Positions 47,201 to 59,087 of a stretch of 64,000 nucleotides of DNA are shown here, piece after piece. The notes beneath the pieces were generated by a model that saw only the letters and a list, made by a program, of their open reading frames with translations, made no database searches and was not told the origin of the DNA. Every line of letters begins with the position of its first letter. Within the stretch, counting starts at the first letter, position 1. The position numbers were made by a program, and so were the translations under genes. The stretch lies in the NCBI GenBank assembly GCA_026874595.1, contig CM049320.1:5585464-5649463 (forward strand), written 5' to 3'. Source of the DNA: Sipunculus nudus. Its lineage: Eukaryota; Annelida; Sipuncula; Golfingiida; Sipunculidae.

Positions 47201-50200
47201 AGGTTTTTGTTTAAATGTCTACCTGTATTCACAAGAGGGTTAGAGGAGGTTTTCCATATTTGTAATATTACTAGTTCTTATTAAATTTGTGTCACTCGAC
47301 AATGTTATGTTTGTATGACAGAGAATTACAGATTGATATAGTACAATTTTCTCATCTTGTATCATAATAGTCAAGTGCATAGCTGACATAGTGCTTTGCT
47401 GCATACTATATATAGTATTCAAACGGCACTTTCTACAAAATATAACAAAATTAATAGCTTGCTTGTGTATGACTTAACAATATCATGTGTGATATGACAC
47501 TATGATTGATCAGTAATCACCAGTTGAACTTATAATTATCACTCATTTAAATTTATGCATCTCACCATGTTAGTTCTGTTGTTAATCACAGTTGAGTACA
47601 ATCATTGCCTGTCAGTTATCTACATCTAAGTAATTACCAGGCATGCCATAGCAAAACACCAATTTTGCAGCCTGAGCTTGTTAATTATACCAAAACTAGA
47701 AAATACCTAGAAAAAATGAGAAACCCTATCTCTGTACATGTGTATCTGCTGGGTAATAATCTGTTTTAACAAGGAGCAGTTTGACCACTGGATTAGTACA
47801 GTGGATGAAATCCTGTTTATTATGACATGGCTTCCCCACACCCTGCCTCTCTGTGCAGTCAGGGGTAACTGGAATGAATCTGCACTTTTTTAGGTTATCA
47901 CCTGATAATCATTGCATGATTCACTGGACTGAAACCTGTGTCAAATGATTTTGAATTATGTCACCTGAACTGACTAATTCAAAACTACATGAGGCATATT
48001 TGTCTAACTTAATTAAACTAATAGTCATTCATTCTAAGATAACACTATATATTAATATAAAACTTTACAAGATGGAACATATTTATTAGTTTTACATATT
48101 CTCACATGAAATTTTAAATTTTCTGGAAGAAATGGAGGAAACTATTTCTTCCGAGCCGGAAGTTTCCAAGGAAGAAACCGCCTCTCAGAAGAAATTGCCA
48201 ACCCTGATCATATTCCATCCTATGTTCATCATGGTTTAGTGGCGGACTCTGGCGACTTTCCTGCTTGGCTTGTATGGCATTGCATCTATGGGCTCTATCA
48301 AAATTACGCTTAAGAAGCAGGCAGGGCTGAAGTCCCAGACTCCAGCCACCTGTAGCAGCACAATAAAGCAAAACATCTTCGATCAAATCAACCATTCTAT
48401 GTTCATCATGGTCTGTCTTGGGTTCATCATGGTCCATCTTGTATTCATTATGTTTAATCTTGTGTTCACCATATTTTACCTAGTGATAATTTCACCATAT
48501 TTTGTTGTTTTGTGTAACATTGTGTATGAAACCAGTGTTCATTGTGGTTTCCATCTAGTCTTTCATTTTATATTTCAGGTGGACTTTATCATGGGAAGTT
48601 GGTGTTTCCAAAAGAATATCCATTCAAACCACCAAGCATATACATGATCACTCCAAATGGCAGATTCAAGTGCAATACCAGGTAATGTGTGTATAGCAAT
48701 TGGTCATATCATCATTCGTTTAAAATAAAAAAAAACACAATGAAACAAAAGCAATTATGGTAAAGGCATTGGCTCTTACCTTTAACACACAGGTTTCCCA
48801 TGAAAATTCAAACAAAAAACATCTCAAACAATGTACGACAGCAGTTTTCTGACATTAAACTTTGAATTTTCAGGCTATGTTTATCAATCAGTGATTTCCA
48901 CCCGGACACCTGGAACCCTGCATGGTCTGTTTCAACCATCCTCACAGGACTACTAAGTTTTATGGTAAGTGTCACAAAATATTTTGCTAAGGAAAATTAA
49001 GAAATTATAAGTAAAGTTTGTTTGCTTACATATACCATCACCATGTGGTTCCAGAACTTGACCCATTGCATTCCACCTTCATATAAATTAAACCTGGGTC
49101 ACGAAATATTTTGTGACAGTAAGTGTCATGTTATTTGTCAGAGAAGTGTTTGGTTATACGTCTGTTGATTCTGTAAATTGCATATTGAACCCCTTTTCCT
49201 TATCAGAGTCTCTTTATTTTCTGATTAATGGGAAAAATTGGTTGTACTGTTGATATGACTCTGTGTGAAATACATGAAATTAATAACCTTACAAAGTGCA
49301 GTTGGAGACAAAGGTGACATCATTTTAAGCCTGCAAAATTGGCCAAATCTTTACTAAATAGATTTATGTGCACTAACAAGTTTGTTCTGAAGGACAATTA
49401 ATTTCACAAGAAAGTAGCTCACTCAGCTATATGCCCATTTTAACTTTTCATGTACGAAACACCACCTCCCCAAAAATTTAGAGCAGCCAGTATATTACCT
49501 AATTACTAATTTTAATATATATGTGTTTGCTAGAATAAAACATGTGTAAACAAATAAATTAGACAACAAAGTAAACAAGGCTCGGTGACTAGCCCAATCC
49601 ATAAAATCATGATCCAGGCATGATTTGACCAGTAGGGCCTACTTGTAGTTAGTTGTAACTTCATTCATGCCAGAAACTACACTGGGATAGCTTTCCACAA
49701 TATCAGAATTATATCACTGTACGTAGCTGAAAATTGTAATATTGATACTATTTACATGTTTTTATATGTCAGATTTATTTACACAGGTCTGTTATTATTT
49801 TAAGTGGTTCTGTTTGTAGCTTGAGAAGAGCCCAACATTAGGAAGTATAGAAACCTCAGACTATACAGTAAGTGTAAAACTCGCAAAGCCATCTATGGTT
49901 TGGTTGCAGTTGTAGCAATAAAAACAAATGTGCTCAATGGATGTGACTGATACAGAGAAAATTAGTTAAATGTTTTATTTGTAGCGTCATCATTGGGCAA
50001 ATGTAAGTACAAGAGGCATTAGTTGACTAGTTTGTTCATGACAGAGTAATATTTAATTATTTTTTGGGGTTCATAATAATAAATAATTTAAAAAGTTTTC
50101 TTTTATTTAGGGGCCACAAATGAAAGTACATGGAGCAAAGTTTGATAGATACGTTAACAAAAATCTAAGTAATGCACAAATTAAATTTTTATATTTTTTT

Positions 50201-51618
50201 AGGAAGATAAAACATGAAAATAATTTGAGCAAAGATCTTTTCATGGAACAATTACTATTGTATTTATATAATGTATCAGTTAAATTTACTGATTTTGATT
50301 GCAGAAAAGACAACTGGCTGCTCAGAGCGGGGCATTCAACATAAAAGACAAAGTGTTTTGTGATTTGTTTTCAGACCTGGCAGTGGTAAGTCAACTCTTT
50401 ATTTCAGTTTTATACATCCCTTGTGCAATGGTCATGTTACATTCATTCTAGAACTCATTACTCTTAATCACTGCTTTCTAAACATTGTTTGCTGAGTATC
50501 ACTATCAGGAAAGGCCATGATTATTCCACCAATGTATTCAGGGTATTGCTGGTATCAGACTTGGTCAGACCTGCCATACCTGATTCTTATTGGCCAGAAC
50601 ATTCCTGACTCTTTGCCAGCTTCCCTGATGGTAATACCCAGCAAATGCTGCATTAGAGAGCAGTTGTTAATTTGATAGAGTTTAAGAAATAATGTAACAT
50701 GACCATTGTGCAAGTTGTGTATCCATTATAATGATATGTAAACAACACAATGAAGAAGCATGCCTTAACAAATAATAAACAAATATATAATTTAATAAGC
50801 AAGCTCGGGACCACATCCTTCTTAAATCAAGATTTCCTGTTTTACACAGGTACTTTTGTTCATCATCATAAATGATTTAACTCTGTAAGATTACCCAGCA
50901 CTTTGACATTAAATCACATGCTTAAGATTGCTATTTGACTTCTCAGGTAACTTCTTACCTGGTGAAAGCTTGATGATTGATAATGCTACAGTTTTTAATA
51001 CAGTTTAGAAAAAAAGTAAAAATGTAAGTTTATATGAGTTGATAAATGGATAAGGTTAATGGATAATGGATAAATTTATTTCATGCTGCATTTTACGTGG
51101 AATAGGTTAAAAAATTAACTGGGAACGTGCAGATTCAGTTTGATAATCATGAATAGATTTAACATTAGCCAAATAACTATGGTAGAATTTAAATCAATAA
51201 GTAATAATTAAAAAAGATAATTGCATCCTCTCTTTGTTCTGTGATTAATTATTCCTTCTGTTCACATTTAGAAAAGAATTCAGTGTCAAAATTTGATTTC
51301 ATGCACTGTAATATTAGATGGATAAATGTTTTTGTGTTTGGGGGTGTGGCTAGATTATATGATAGAACAGTCAGGTATGTACAGAAAAATGTTTGATTTG
51401 CTGTTTAGAAAATCAGAGAGGCTATGCGGGAGATGGAGGAGGAAATGCAACGAAGTTCAAATTCGCTACGAACACCAGGATCTTCCAACAGTGGTGCTGC
51501 TCATGGAAACCAGCAGCAGGGCATGCTGGGAAGCACGTTGACAAATATATTTGTGATTGTAGGTTTTGCAGCATTTGCTTATACTGTTAAATATGTGTTG
51601 AGAAGCCTGGTTGAATAA
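44085..51618 (+). CDS. UBE2J2: Ubiquitin-conjugating enzyme E2 J2 (Ubc6-type, tail-anchored), 7 exons
   Basis: Exons 44085-44203, 45852-45892, 48579-48681, 48874-48964, 49820-49867, 50305-50385 and 51409-51618 join to 230 residues; all introns are GT-AG. The enzyme takes ubiquitin from E1 and, with ER-membrane E3 ligases, passes it to ER-associated degradation substrates. [20 protein letters not shown] begins the UBC fold. [17 protein letters not shown] carries the catalytic Cys (C90); Ubc6-type E2s have TPNGRF where others have [21 protein letters not shown] follows, then a shortened hydrophilic linker (about 162-205) and a single C-terminal transmembrane segment at about 207-225 ([19 protein letters not shown]). 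It matches human UBE2J2 nearly throughout but is about 29 residues shorter, almost all in the linker. The ATG lies 19 bases after a splice acceptor, so a leader exon lies upstream. Confidence 0.97.
44890..45045 (+). repeat. Dispersed repeat RC, copy 2
   Basis: Counterpart of 17255-17405 in the same orientation. Intron 1 of UBE2J2. Confidence 0.6.
45852..45892 (+). CDS. UBE2J2: UBE2J2 exon 2
   Basis: A 41-base exon coding for [13 protein letters not shown], flanked by split codons for Trp40 and Gly54. Acceptor GTATTTTCAG, donor AAG|GTAAGC. Confidence 0.95.
46130..46272 (+). repeat. GTTCATCATGGTCCATCTTG minisatellite, left part
   Basis: Imperfect units of about 20-22 bases (TTCATCATGGTCCATCTTGT and variants). 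The array continues at 48215-48480 and was split by the hAT insertion. Confidence 0.85.
46281..48206. mobile_element. hAT-type element with CAGGGTT ends (1926 bp)
   Basis: Starts CAGGGTTCTTTTTCTTCC, ends GAAATTGCCAACCCTG, flanked by an exact 8-base duplication ATCATATT (46273-46280 and 48207-48214). The ends also share TTCTTCCGG/GGAGGAAA blocks in inverted order. Inside is a GC-rich GGCTCCGCCC..CCCGG stretch (46735-46800). No transposase is readable, so it is non-autonomous. It sits in UBE2J2 intron 2, within a minisatellite. Confidence 0.88.
46555..46625 (-). repeat. Possible tRNA-like SINE head inside the hAT element
   Basis: Read on the minus strand, TAGTAGCGTGTAGGGCTCC (A-box-like) is followed by GTAGGTTCAATTCCCG (B-box-like) at tRNA-like spacing. 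Arms pair poorly, so not a working tRNA. Confidence 0.35.
48215..48480 (+). repeat. GTTCATCATGGTCCATCTTG minisatellite, right part
   Basis: Continuation of the array at 46130-46272, itself interrupted at about 48238-48390 by unrelated sequence. Confidence 0.75.
48579..48681 (+). CDS. UBE2J2: UBE2J2 exon 3
   Basis: Codes for residues 54-87, containing [20 protein letters not shown], the conserved E2 beta-strand and PxxPP region. Acceptor ATATTTCAG, donor CCAG|GTAATG. The preceding intron holds a 1.9-kb hAT element. Confidence 0.96.
48874..48964 (+). CDS. UBE2J2: UBE2J2 exon 4 (catalytic cysteine)
   Basis: Codes for [20 protein letters not shown] and following residues to Met118. The catalytic Cys90 is the second residue of this exon's own codons. 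Acceptor AATTTTCAG, donor ATG|GTAAGT. Confidence 0.97.
49820..49867 (+). CDS. UBE2J2: UBE2J2 exon 5
   Basis: Codes for [16 protein letters not shown], matching the E2 J2 block [15 protein letters not shown]. Both ends are in phase 0, so a cassette of whole codons could be inserted after it without a frameshift. Donor ACA|GTAAGT. Confidence 0.95.
49985..50002 (+). CDS. UBE2J2: Candidate 18-nt cassette microexon of UBE2J2
   Basis: Between exons 5 and 6, a T-rich tract ending in TTTATTTGTAG precedes 18 bases coding RHHWAN, followed by a consensus donor GTAAGT. It is in phase 0 with both neighbours and has no stop, so inclusion would give 236 residues with six extra between SDYT and KRQL. The human main isoform has no such insertion. 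Whether it is spliced in is unknown; chance pairing of splice sites is the alternative. Confidence 0.35.
50305..50385 (+). CDS. UBE2J2: UBE2J2 exon 6
   Basis: Codes for [20 protein letters not shown] and LFSDLAV, the end of the E2 domain. Acceptor TGATTGCAG, donor GTG|GTAAGT. Both ends are in phase 0. Confidence 0.95.
51409..51618 (+). CDS. UBE2J2: UBE2J2 exon 7 (linker, tail anchor, stop)
   Basis: Codes for residues 162-230. A charged, probably helical stretch ([15 protein letters not shown]) leads into a Ser/Gly/Gln-rich linker and the tail anchor [20 protein letters not shown], then RSLVE and TAA. Acceptor GCTGTTTAG. The tail anchor is the most strongly conserved part relative to the vertebrate protein. 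Confidence 0.96.
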   Translation, partial: KIREAMREMEEEMQRSSNSLRTPGSSNSGAAHGNQQQGMLGSTLTNIFVIVGFAAFAYTVKYVLRSLVE

Positions 51619-52134
51619 TGAATACAACTGAACCTTGGGACCATTTGACTGTATAAAATTATTGTATAAATCGTGAATTATCCAGTGTTCCTCTAGCTGC
51701 AGGTGAAACTGTATATACCTGTATCATTAATGAAATCATTATCAGTTATCCTACAGGTATGGTGGGATATATGTAAACTCGTACCTGAGCTAAGTTAAAT
51801 GTGATATATATTATTAAAACCATGTTTAATTAAAGTGGAAGAGACCAATAGAATATTTTGACTACTCTCAGGTTTCAGCAGTTAAGGTATTAACTTCATT
51901 GTAACATAATCTAGACTGTCACAACCCGCAGCTTTTACTTTTTATAATGGGATATATTGATTTAGTATTTAATTGCTTTGAACACGAGAATTCCACACAG
52001 TAATACATGAAAAAATATTGCATATATAAGCAACATGTCAAATCATTGAATATATTATGTGATATGGTACATCTGTACATTGTGTATCGATTTATTCATT
52101 ATTATTTATGAAAAAGATCCCATGATACTAAAAA

Positions 52135-52342
52135 AATAAACTATATTAACACTACTCATTATAGATTTTAAAGCATTATCTTAAAAGAATCTCGCAGATC
52201 ACCAGAGTGTCGACTGTGCTTAAGCAATTTAAAATGATAATGTGACACTGATAAAAAAAAAATGCACTTATGAAGGTATGTAGCATTCATTTAGTTTATT
52301 TTGTAGAGATTTGCTCTCTGAAAGAAAAGATCCAGAAATAAA
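52135..52342 (+). terminator. Polyadenylation signals of UBE2J2
   Basis: AATAAA occurs at 52135-52140 and again at 52337-52342, about 0.5 and 0.7 kb after the UBE2J2 stop. Either could be used; the sequence alone does not decide. Confidence 0.4.
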
Positions 52343-54402
52343 GTTGACTGGAAAAAGGCCACAATAAATTCAGTCATTTAATCACTGCAGGTATTCCTTG
52401 TTAGGGAAAACCCAAAGATACCTGTTAACCAAGTTCGTGACCAGAGTCTTCTTAAGTCTTTAAAATTGTTACATGTGTTATTTTAGATTTCTGTCAGGGG
52501 GCAGACTACAATACCATTGTTTAATTGAACATTTACATCATAATCATTACCATGGTAACCGCAGGCCTGCCCCCCCCCCCCCCCCCCCACTCAGATTCAT
52601 ACTCGGCTCTCCTCTCCACTCTACAAGTGACTCTGTCACTTTAGGCATCATCAGTTTAGACTGTGATGCCCTTGTTACAATTATGATGTCATTTTGGATA
52701 CCTCCGTGAACAGGCCTTTGGACCTCAGTTCTTAACATGGCTCGTGTCACCATATTGCAACAGACCCTAGAGTAATGACGTTGTCAGTGTGAGCTTATAA
52801 ATAACAGCAGACAGTTTGCAAGAGTAAAATCTTCTCTCTATATTAATTTTCTGAATCGTTATGATAATATAATCAAACCTTTATTTATATTCAGTGAATT
52901 TATGGTTAATGTTGAATATTGATATCAGGGATGTCCGAAGTATTTTCAAAAGATTGTTCAATTTTTAAATGTACGCTAAAACTTAGGACTCATATGCACA
53001 TATATGCGTGAACTGGAAATGTATATACAAGCACTAGGCAAACCTAATCCCCTCCATTCCATAAAAAAAAAGATGGTGTACTAACGTCATTGCATGGCAT
53101 CACTCGGTATACGCAGACCATATGCGTGAAAATAGCACCTGGGGATTTTAAAGCACCTACATCTGCATGTACGCTGATGGGGCAGACGGATATGTGGGTT
53201 TTACTTAGTTATAATATAAATAATATTTCACCCATATACGCGTACATGGGGTGTATGCTATACATATAATACCTAACTGTGCAGTCGTTATGTGAATCCG
53301 TTCATGATGCAGATTTGTTCATTGTATTTCCTAAAGAATTCCTTGTTTCATTGTGTGTGGTTAAAGTGATATATATTCAGGTCAGTTTTGTATATCCATG
53401 GGTGTAAAAGAAAAGACTTCAGTATTGTAAAATTAATGTAGCCAGTCCGATTAATAACAAACATGATTAGGTGATTTGGAATGTTACTTGTATGGTAATC
53501 CACTTTCAGAGTTGTTTCTTTTAAGTAATCTCCTGTTCAACTTCTTTATTATCGCAGATGGTGACTACATGGATGCACACACACAGGAACATACACAGGT
53601 GTGAATACATTTGTTTTTAACTGTAACACGATCATACACACATGCAGGATTCAGTTTAATATGGGCTAACCACTGATACATGTGTTATGTGGATATAAAT
53701 ATATTTTTTTCTGAAAATACTCAGTGTTGTGTTAGTTGTGCAGTTTGGATGAAAAACTGATTTCTTTGTAAAATATGCTACTCCCGCCATAACCTCATGT
53801 AAATTTTATTATAATTAAAAACATTTATGGGACGCACATCCCTTATTATATACATATAATTGAACTTGTCGGCTGGAACTGATTTCTGTTACGAGTTCAA
53901 GTCACCGTTTTTAAACACTGAGTTATCAGAAATTCTGTTCCAAAACCTAATAATCTTTGTTTATTTTACATTTAGTGAACAACTAGCTATAATAATTACA
54001 AAGAACATACTCTCCATGGCTCGGAAAGTGGTGCTCGGTTGACAATGCAATCGGCAACCAGCGGCCTGCCCAGCGTTTGTTTCGCCTGAGTAGTCGTACA
54101 ATTCGCTGCCCCTCTAGACAATTAAAAAAGGGCGAAAAATGAAATAAAAATGATAACGGAAGGAGTACAATTTCTTTATGCAGTCTAGAAACTGCAACAA
54201 ACGCGAAAATTTTCAATTTTTAATGGCCTTCCTGTTCACAAAATCAAATTACCTACACCATCAAAATCTATTTCTTTGGCAAGTGCGGGCTAAATACAAA
54301 TGCTAAAACAGATGGTCCTTCTGGCTGATCGTTGGCCAAAGTGTTTTAACCTCGGTTTAGAGAACGACCGAAATATACCCCTTCTTTCAACATTACTAAA
54401 AT
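52343..54402. other. Intergenic downstream of UBE2J2
   Basis: No gene recognised. Poly-C tract at about 52569-52587. Open frames here have no domain. Confidence 0.5.
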
Positions 54403-54625
54403 TTGCCGCAGCTGACTCTTAGTTTGGCCACAGTCGCTCGAACCCCCTATTTCAGGGGGAAATGGGAAGAAACATTACACCTATATATAGTGAAACATAT
54501 GCTATCTCCGTACGTAATGCACTACTATATACTCATTTATAGTGCACAGTTTTATCCATTTCTCGATAAAAACATAACCAAAAATAGGGATTCGAGCGAC
54601 TGTGGTCGGGCTGAGCTGTAGCAAT
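54403..54625. mobile_element. Small MITE with CCACAGTCGCTCGAA arms (about 223 bp)
   Basis: Perfect inverted arms CCACAGTCGCTCGAA (54428-54442) and TTCGAGCGACTGTGG (54591-54605). Weaker pairing extends outward to TTGCCGCAGCT and AGCTGTAGCAA. Target duplications not clear. Confidence 0.7.
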
Positions 54626-54689
54626 CACAAACTGTTTACACTTGACCTTTCACTTTACGGTAAAGACTATTCTCGGAATAGCCGTGACG

Positions 54690-55940
54690 TCACGTGAATG
54701 GCGATCATCCTTTGTCCTTCCGTCCGGTTATCCAGCCGTTTAGTCCGTCCGACATAAATCGTAACCGCTATACCTAGAAACTTCTAACTGAACATCCATG
54801 TTGATCAATTTTTAAAAAAAACATGGAAATTGAAATTCACTGCGACCTAAATATCCCGAGCTTGTTTATACCCCCAAATAATCTTTGAAAATTATACAAA
54901 AGCTCCAGTATCTCAATAATGCTCGGATTATCATGAATCTTGCTTTACTGATTTAACGCATTGTTTAGACCGTCAAGTTACATCGATGGTATCAGTTTCT
55001 CCGCTGTGGGAGTCAGTCCCATCGTTTGTCGTTGTTGTCTGTAGGATATCTTGTGAATGCAATTAATTTTGAAACGCTGCATACTTCCTGCCATGAAATT
55101 TGAAACAAATTATTTCTACCAAAATATCTGAGGAGGTGACCGGTGGCCTTGACCTAGCTTGATTTTCTAACCAGTCGAAATGTAAAATTGTTGTCAACAG
55201 TATTGCATATGTTGTCCCAACTTTGATACAAAAAATGTTTAGACCAAGGTCCCTGAAGAGATCAAAACATGGTGACCTCGGCCAGGATCTTCAAAGTCAA
55301 ATCAACCAAATTACAGTTCATCTGTAGGATTTCTTATGAATGTGATAACTTTGGCAATATTGCATATTTTTACCCCTGAAATTTGACACACCAGTTTATT
55401 TCAGCAAGTTCTCAGATGGGTTCGAAAACTGGTGACCTTGATCTTCATGGTCAGTCTGCAGAAATATATGATAATTATGACCCCATTAACTTTTGAACTA
55501 CTGCATAACTATTCTGCAAGTTTACACACCAGTTGTTTCTGTCATATTTTCGGAGAAGTTTGAAAACTGTAGAGCATAACCTTGATCTCCAAGGTCAAAT
55601 CTGCGGAAATATAGAATAATTGTTACACCTAAAACTTTTGAAGTAATGAATATTTTTTCACTCAAATTTGGCAGAAAAGTTGTTTCCAAAATGCTCTCTG
55701 ACAATGTAAAAACTGGTGACCGTAACATTGAACAATTGTAGTTCATCATGTTAAGGATTTCTTTTGAACGTGATAAATTAAATTTTGCCCTCTCAGAGGA
55801 CTTTGAAAATTAGTGACCTTGATCTGATTTTCCTCTTGTACAATCTGTATAGATCAGTCATGATTGGAATAAATCTGTTGATTAATATGTGTTACTCATC
55901 ACTTATGAAAGAACCCCGTCGACGTAAGGTCAAGATCGCA
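54690..55940 (+). repeat. Degenerate tandem repeat with TGACCTTGATCTTCAAGGTCA-like cores
   Basis: After a GTCCTTCCGTCCGG start, about six diverged units 100-160 bases apart share TCTGAGGAG, TTTGAAAACTGGTGACC and TTGATCTxCAAGGTCA words (near 55128, 55251, 55412, 55549, 55693 and 55793). A non-coding dispersed repeat. Confidence 0.6.
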
Positions 55941-58900
55941 ACTTTTGTTATAATCAAAATTAACAAAAAATAAAAACAGAATTGACCCTACAACCATTTC
56001 TTTTATTAATTAAAGAAGGTTTACATATGTCAGATTACAGATATTGTTTTGCTTTCTCGGCAATGGACAGGGGCAAAAGCCTCCCCCCCCCCCCCCCCCA
56101 ACGCCCACAAAACCCCGCCTCAACCACCAACATAAAAAAAAAATCCACCCAGGGTGGATTCATGCTTTGCTTTACGGCTTGGTGTGCTTTTTATTAGACT
56201 GACAGATGACATGTAGCAAAGTATTACGTTCCTTTGTGTTTTACATGGTTTTCTCAAGTTTTTTACACCCATAATTTATAGATAATTTGTAGAAGAAGGA
56301 TCAGACATTATAAGTGCTGGTAAAAATTCCTGACAAAAACTCTTTGAAACAAATACTTAGTATATTTGCCATGGTTTATAAAATGTTAATTGATAATTGT
56401 TGCCATTTTACCAGAGTTAAACTCACATTGAAATATTTAAGGACTCCCATCACCAATATCTGCTTGAAAGAACACTATATTACATTCTTCATTTTAGGGT
56501 GATTTCATTGTTAGTTTAAGCCTTTATGACGGTTAAAAAAAAGGTAAAATAATGGTAATTTCTCTTAATCTTGGAGGACCAGATAAACGGATAAACCATA
56601 TGCCGAGTTTACGATTGTTCATAATGAAATTTCAGTAAAACAATTTCTTTTATTGAAAGGCATTGTTCATAACTTCTTGAAAAATTATATATATTTATAT
56701 CTTTAATTAACTAATTAAAATTAATTGATTTGAAAAAAAAGGACGACATATGCGGACCCATTCCTGTGTAAAGTTTTATATGAAACCTTTCATTCAATAT
56801 AATGAGGAGTCCGGACTACGTACATATGAAACCTTCGTGTCAATTTTGTTGACAGCACTGAAGCACTGGTTCCTCTCGGCTTGTTAATTTTCACTTTGAA
56901 AAATAATATGCTTCTTGTAAAGCAAGCTGACTACTGGCCCAAATAAGCTTAGAGAGCTGACTACATTTAGCAGTCTATGAATAACAGTTAAAAGATACAT
57001 CACAACACATTTAAAACTGATGAATTACCTGCTAGATATAAATAACATCTTGATGACTAAAGTGCTAAGAAGTCTCAAAACAGGCAAATTCAACAGGTTT
57101 TCTACATGACAACTTATGATTCGTGAGTGAATATATTCCAGCCTGGCTCTATAGCCATGCAGGAACATTGCTACTATAAAATGGTTTTAATATCATTATA
57201 GTTCATAGAGTGGGAACAAAATGGGAACGAAATATGACCTAATATTAAATTGAGTAGATTGTGACAAACTAGAAGCGGGAAACTTGAAAAAATAATTTAT
57301 ACTTATATTGTCCTAATATATCTCTTAGTTGTAGTTATTATACTTAATTTTAACAATTACATAAACCCTTTTAAATGCCTATGGGATATATAAACACAAA
57401 CTTAACCTTCACGAATCCACACCTTTTCATGAATATTATATAGACCGACCGCATCTTATTTATATCATAAGAGATATTAAAAACTAGTTTAATTTGGGAA
57501 AAAGAAAGTCCATTTACCATTCAATTTGTCCTCATAAGAAAACGAGGCTATCCAAGCGGGACACTTCGGTTTTGTGTAGACTTCTAAATCTACGGTATAA
57601 CAATAACCAGCAAGCACGCGAATTGACGACGTCCTAGCTTATCATAGCTGGATTGATTGGTCGGCAGTAGATGGTTTTCGTCTTTATATCTTAAAGCGGG
57701 CTCCTGGTAGGTGAAACTCTGAGAGTTTTTATAGCGTTTTTTACACGATATGGTCCATATGTTTATTATTTGCTTAATATTTGAGAAAATTAAGAAAAAT
57801 AATATAGAGATGGAATATAGGCCTATATAGTATGAATAACGTAAGGAAAATGTCAGATAAGTAATAATTATAAGGAAATGATTCAGAAAAGCAAAACAAT
57901 TAGCCGAAATCTACACTTATAGCAATTTAAGAGCCTGTGGTGCGGACAATGTATTAATGAACATTTATCTTGCAAATAGCATACTCAATTTTATGTATTT
58001 TTATCAGAATCTCACGGTCAAGGACATGATGACAGCAATTCAACTAAAACCCGAGTGGTTTGGCTGACAACGAGATGTGTGTCCGCATGGATCCTTCACT
58101 ATAACAAAATACTTCAGAGATTGTTACGTCTTAAGCATTAGTTTAATTTGTCATCTGTGATTTTTTTAAAGTTTTCTTCCTACTGTTAGTCCAGTCCCGT
58201 TCCTGCAGTGAGTAATACACATAAATGAAATACACAGCATTTATGAGGCCGGGGCACCCTTACCCACCATATCGTTCGGGAAGATAAATGGAATTCTTAA
58301 TAAACAGTTAACAATAGGACAACATTTAATCATATATTAAATAATTGTTATATCCAGCATCAAAAGTCTGAGATTTATAAAATAATCCAGTAGGCCTAAT
58401 TGTCTGATTCTAGATACTAGACATAGCAATACATGGAATTAAACGTTACTTGAAGAAATTGTCTGATATGTACATAAATCGTAACTAAAATTTAATGATA
58501 ACATTTGAAAAAAAAACTTCCTTACGGATGGTTTATATAATTATAATTATCGTAAATGAATTTAAGTACAAGTTAAAACATTTTTCGTGATATTCACTAT
58601 TTCGAGTGAGAAAAATCAATGTGAAGATCACTGTTTGTTAATGGTAACAAAATATTAGTGGTCAACAAATAAAATTGCAGAAAAAAAAAACAAAAATAAA
58701 CACAAACGTCAGATACAAGACTTTATTGATGCAAAAATTCTCGCCGAAAGTAAAAATAAAATAAAAAAAAAATAATAAAAAAAATAAAGGAAGATTGAAT
58801 CGTAGAAACTTGTCAACTTTTATTAAAAAATGATACAAGACTTGAATATTAATGCAAAATATTAAATTTGTCTGTATTTTAAATGAAAGCTGCAAGCTAA

Positions 58901-59087
58901 TGTCCCAAGGAGGATTTATCATGCAGAGCTTCCGATTCTGTTCTACTTTCAAACATATATTTAATAATCAGCTTTCTCTGCGTGTATCTATGATCATGTA
59001 CAATTTACAAAAGCATGTGCATCTATGTTTTCATTACAACTTACACAAATTTATTATGTAATTCATAATATAAAAAAAAATGAACAT
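55941..59087. other. Intergenic, no gene seen
   Basis: AT-rich; poly-C at about 56083-56099. An acceptor-like TTTTTATCAG precedes an open stretch at 58010-58141 ending in TAG, without a recognisable protein. Confidence 0.45.

Noticed and set aside
58010-58141. Possible terminal exon after TTTTTATCAG
   Set aside because: The 43-residue reading resembles no known protein and no partner exon was found upstream.
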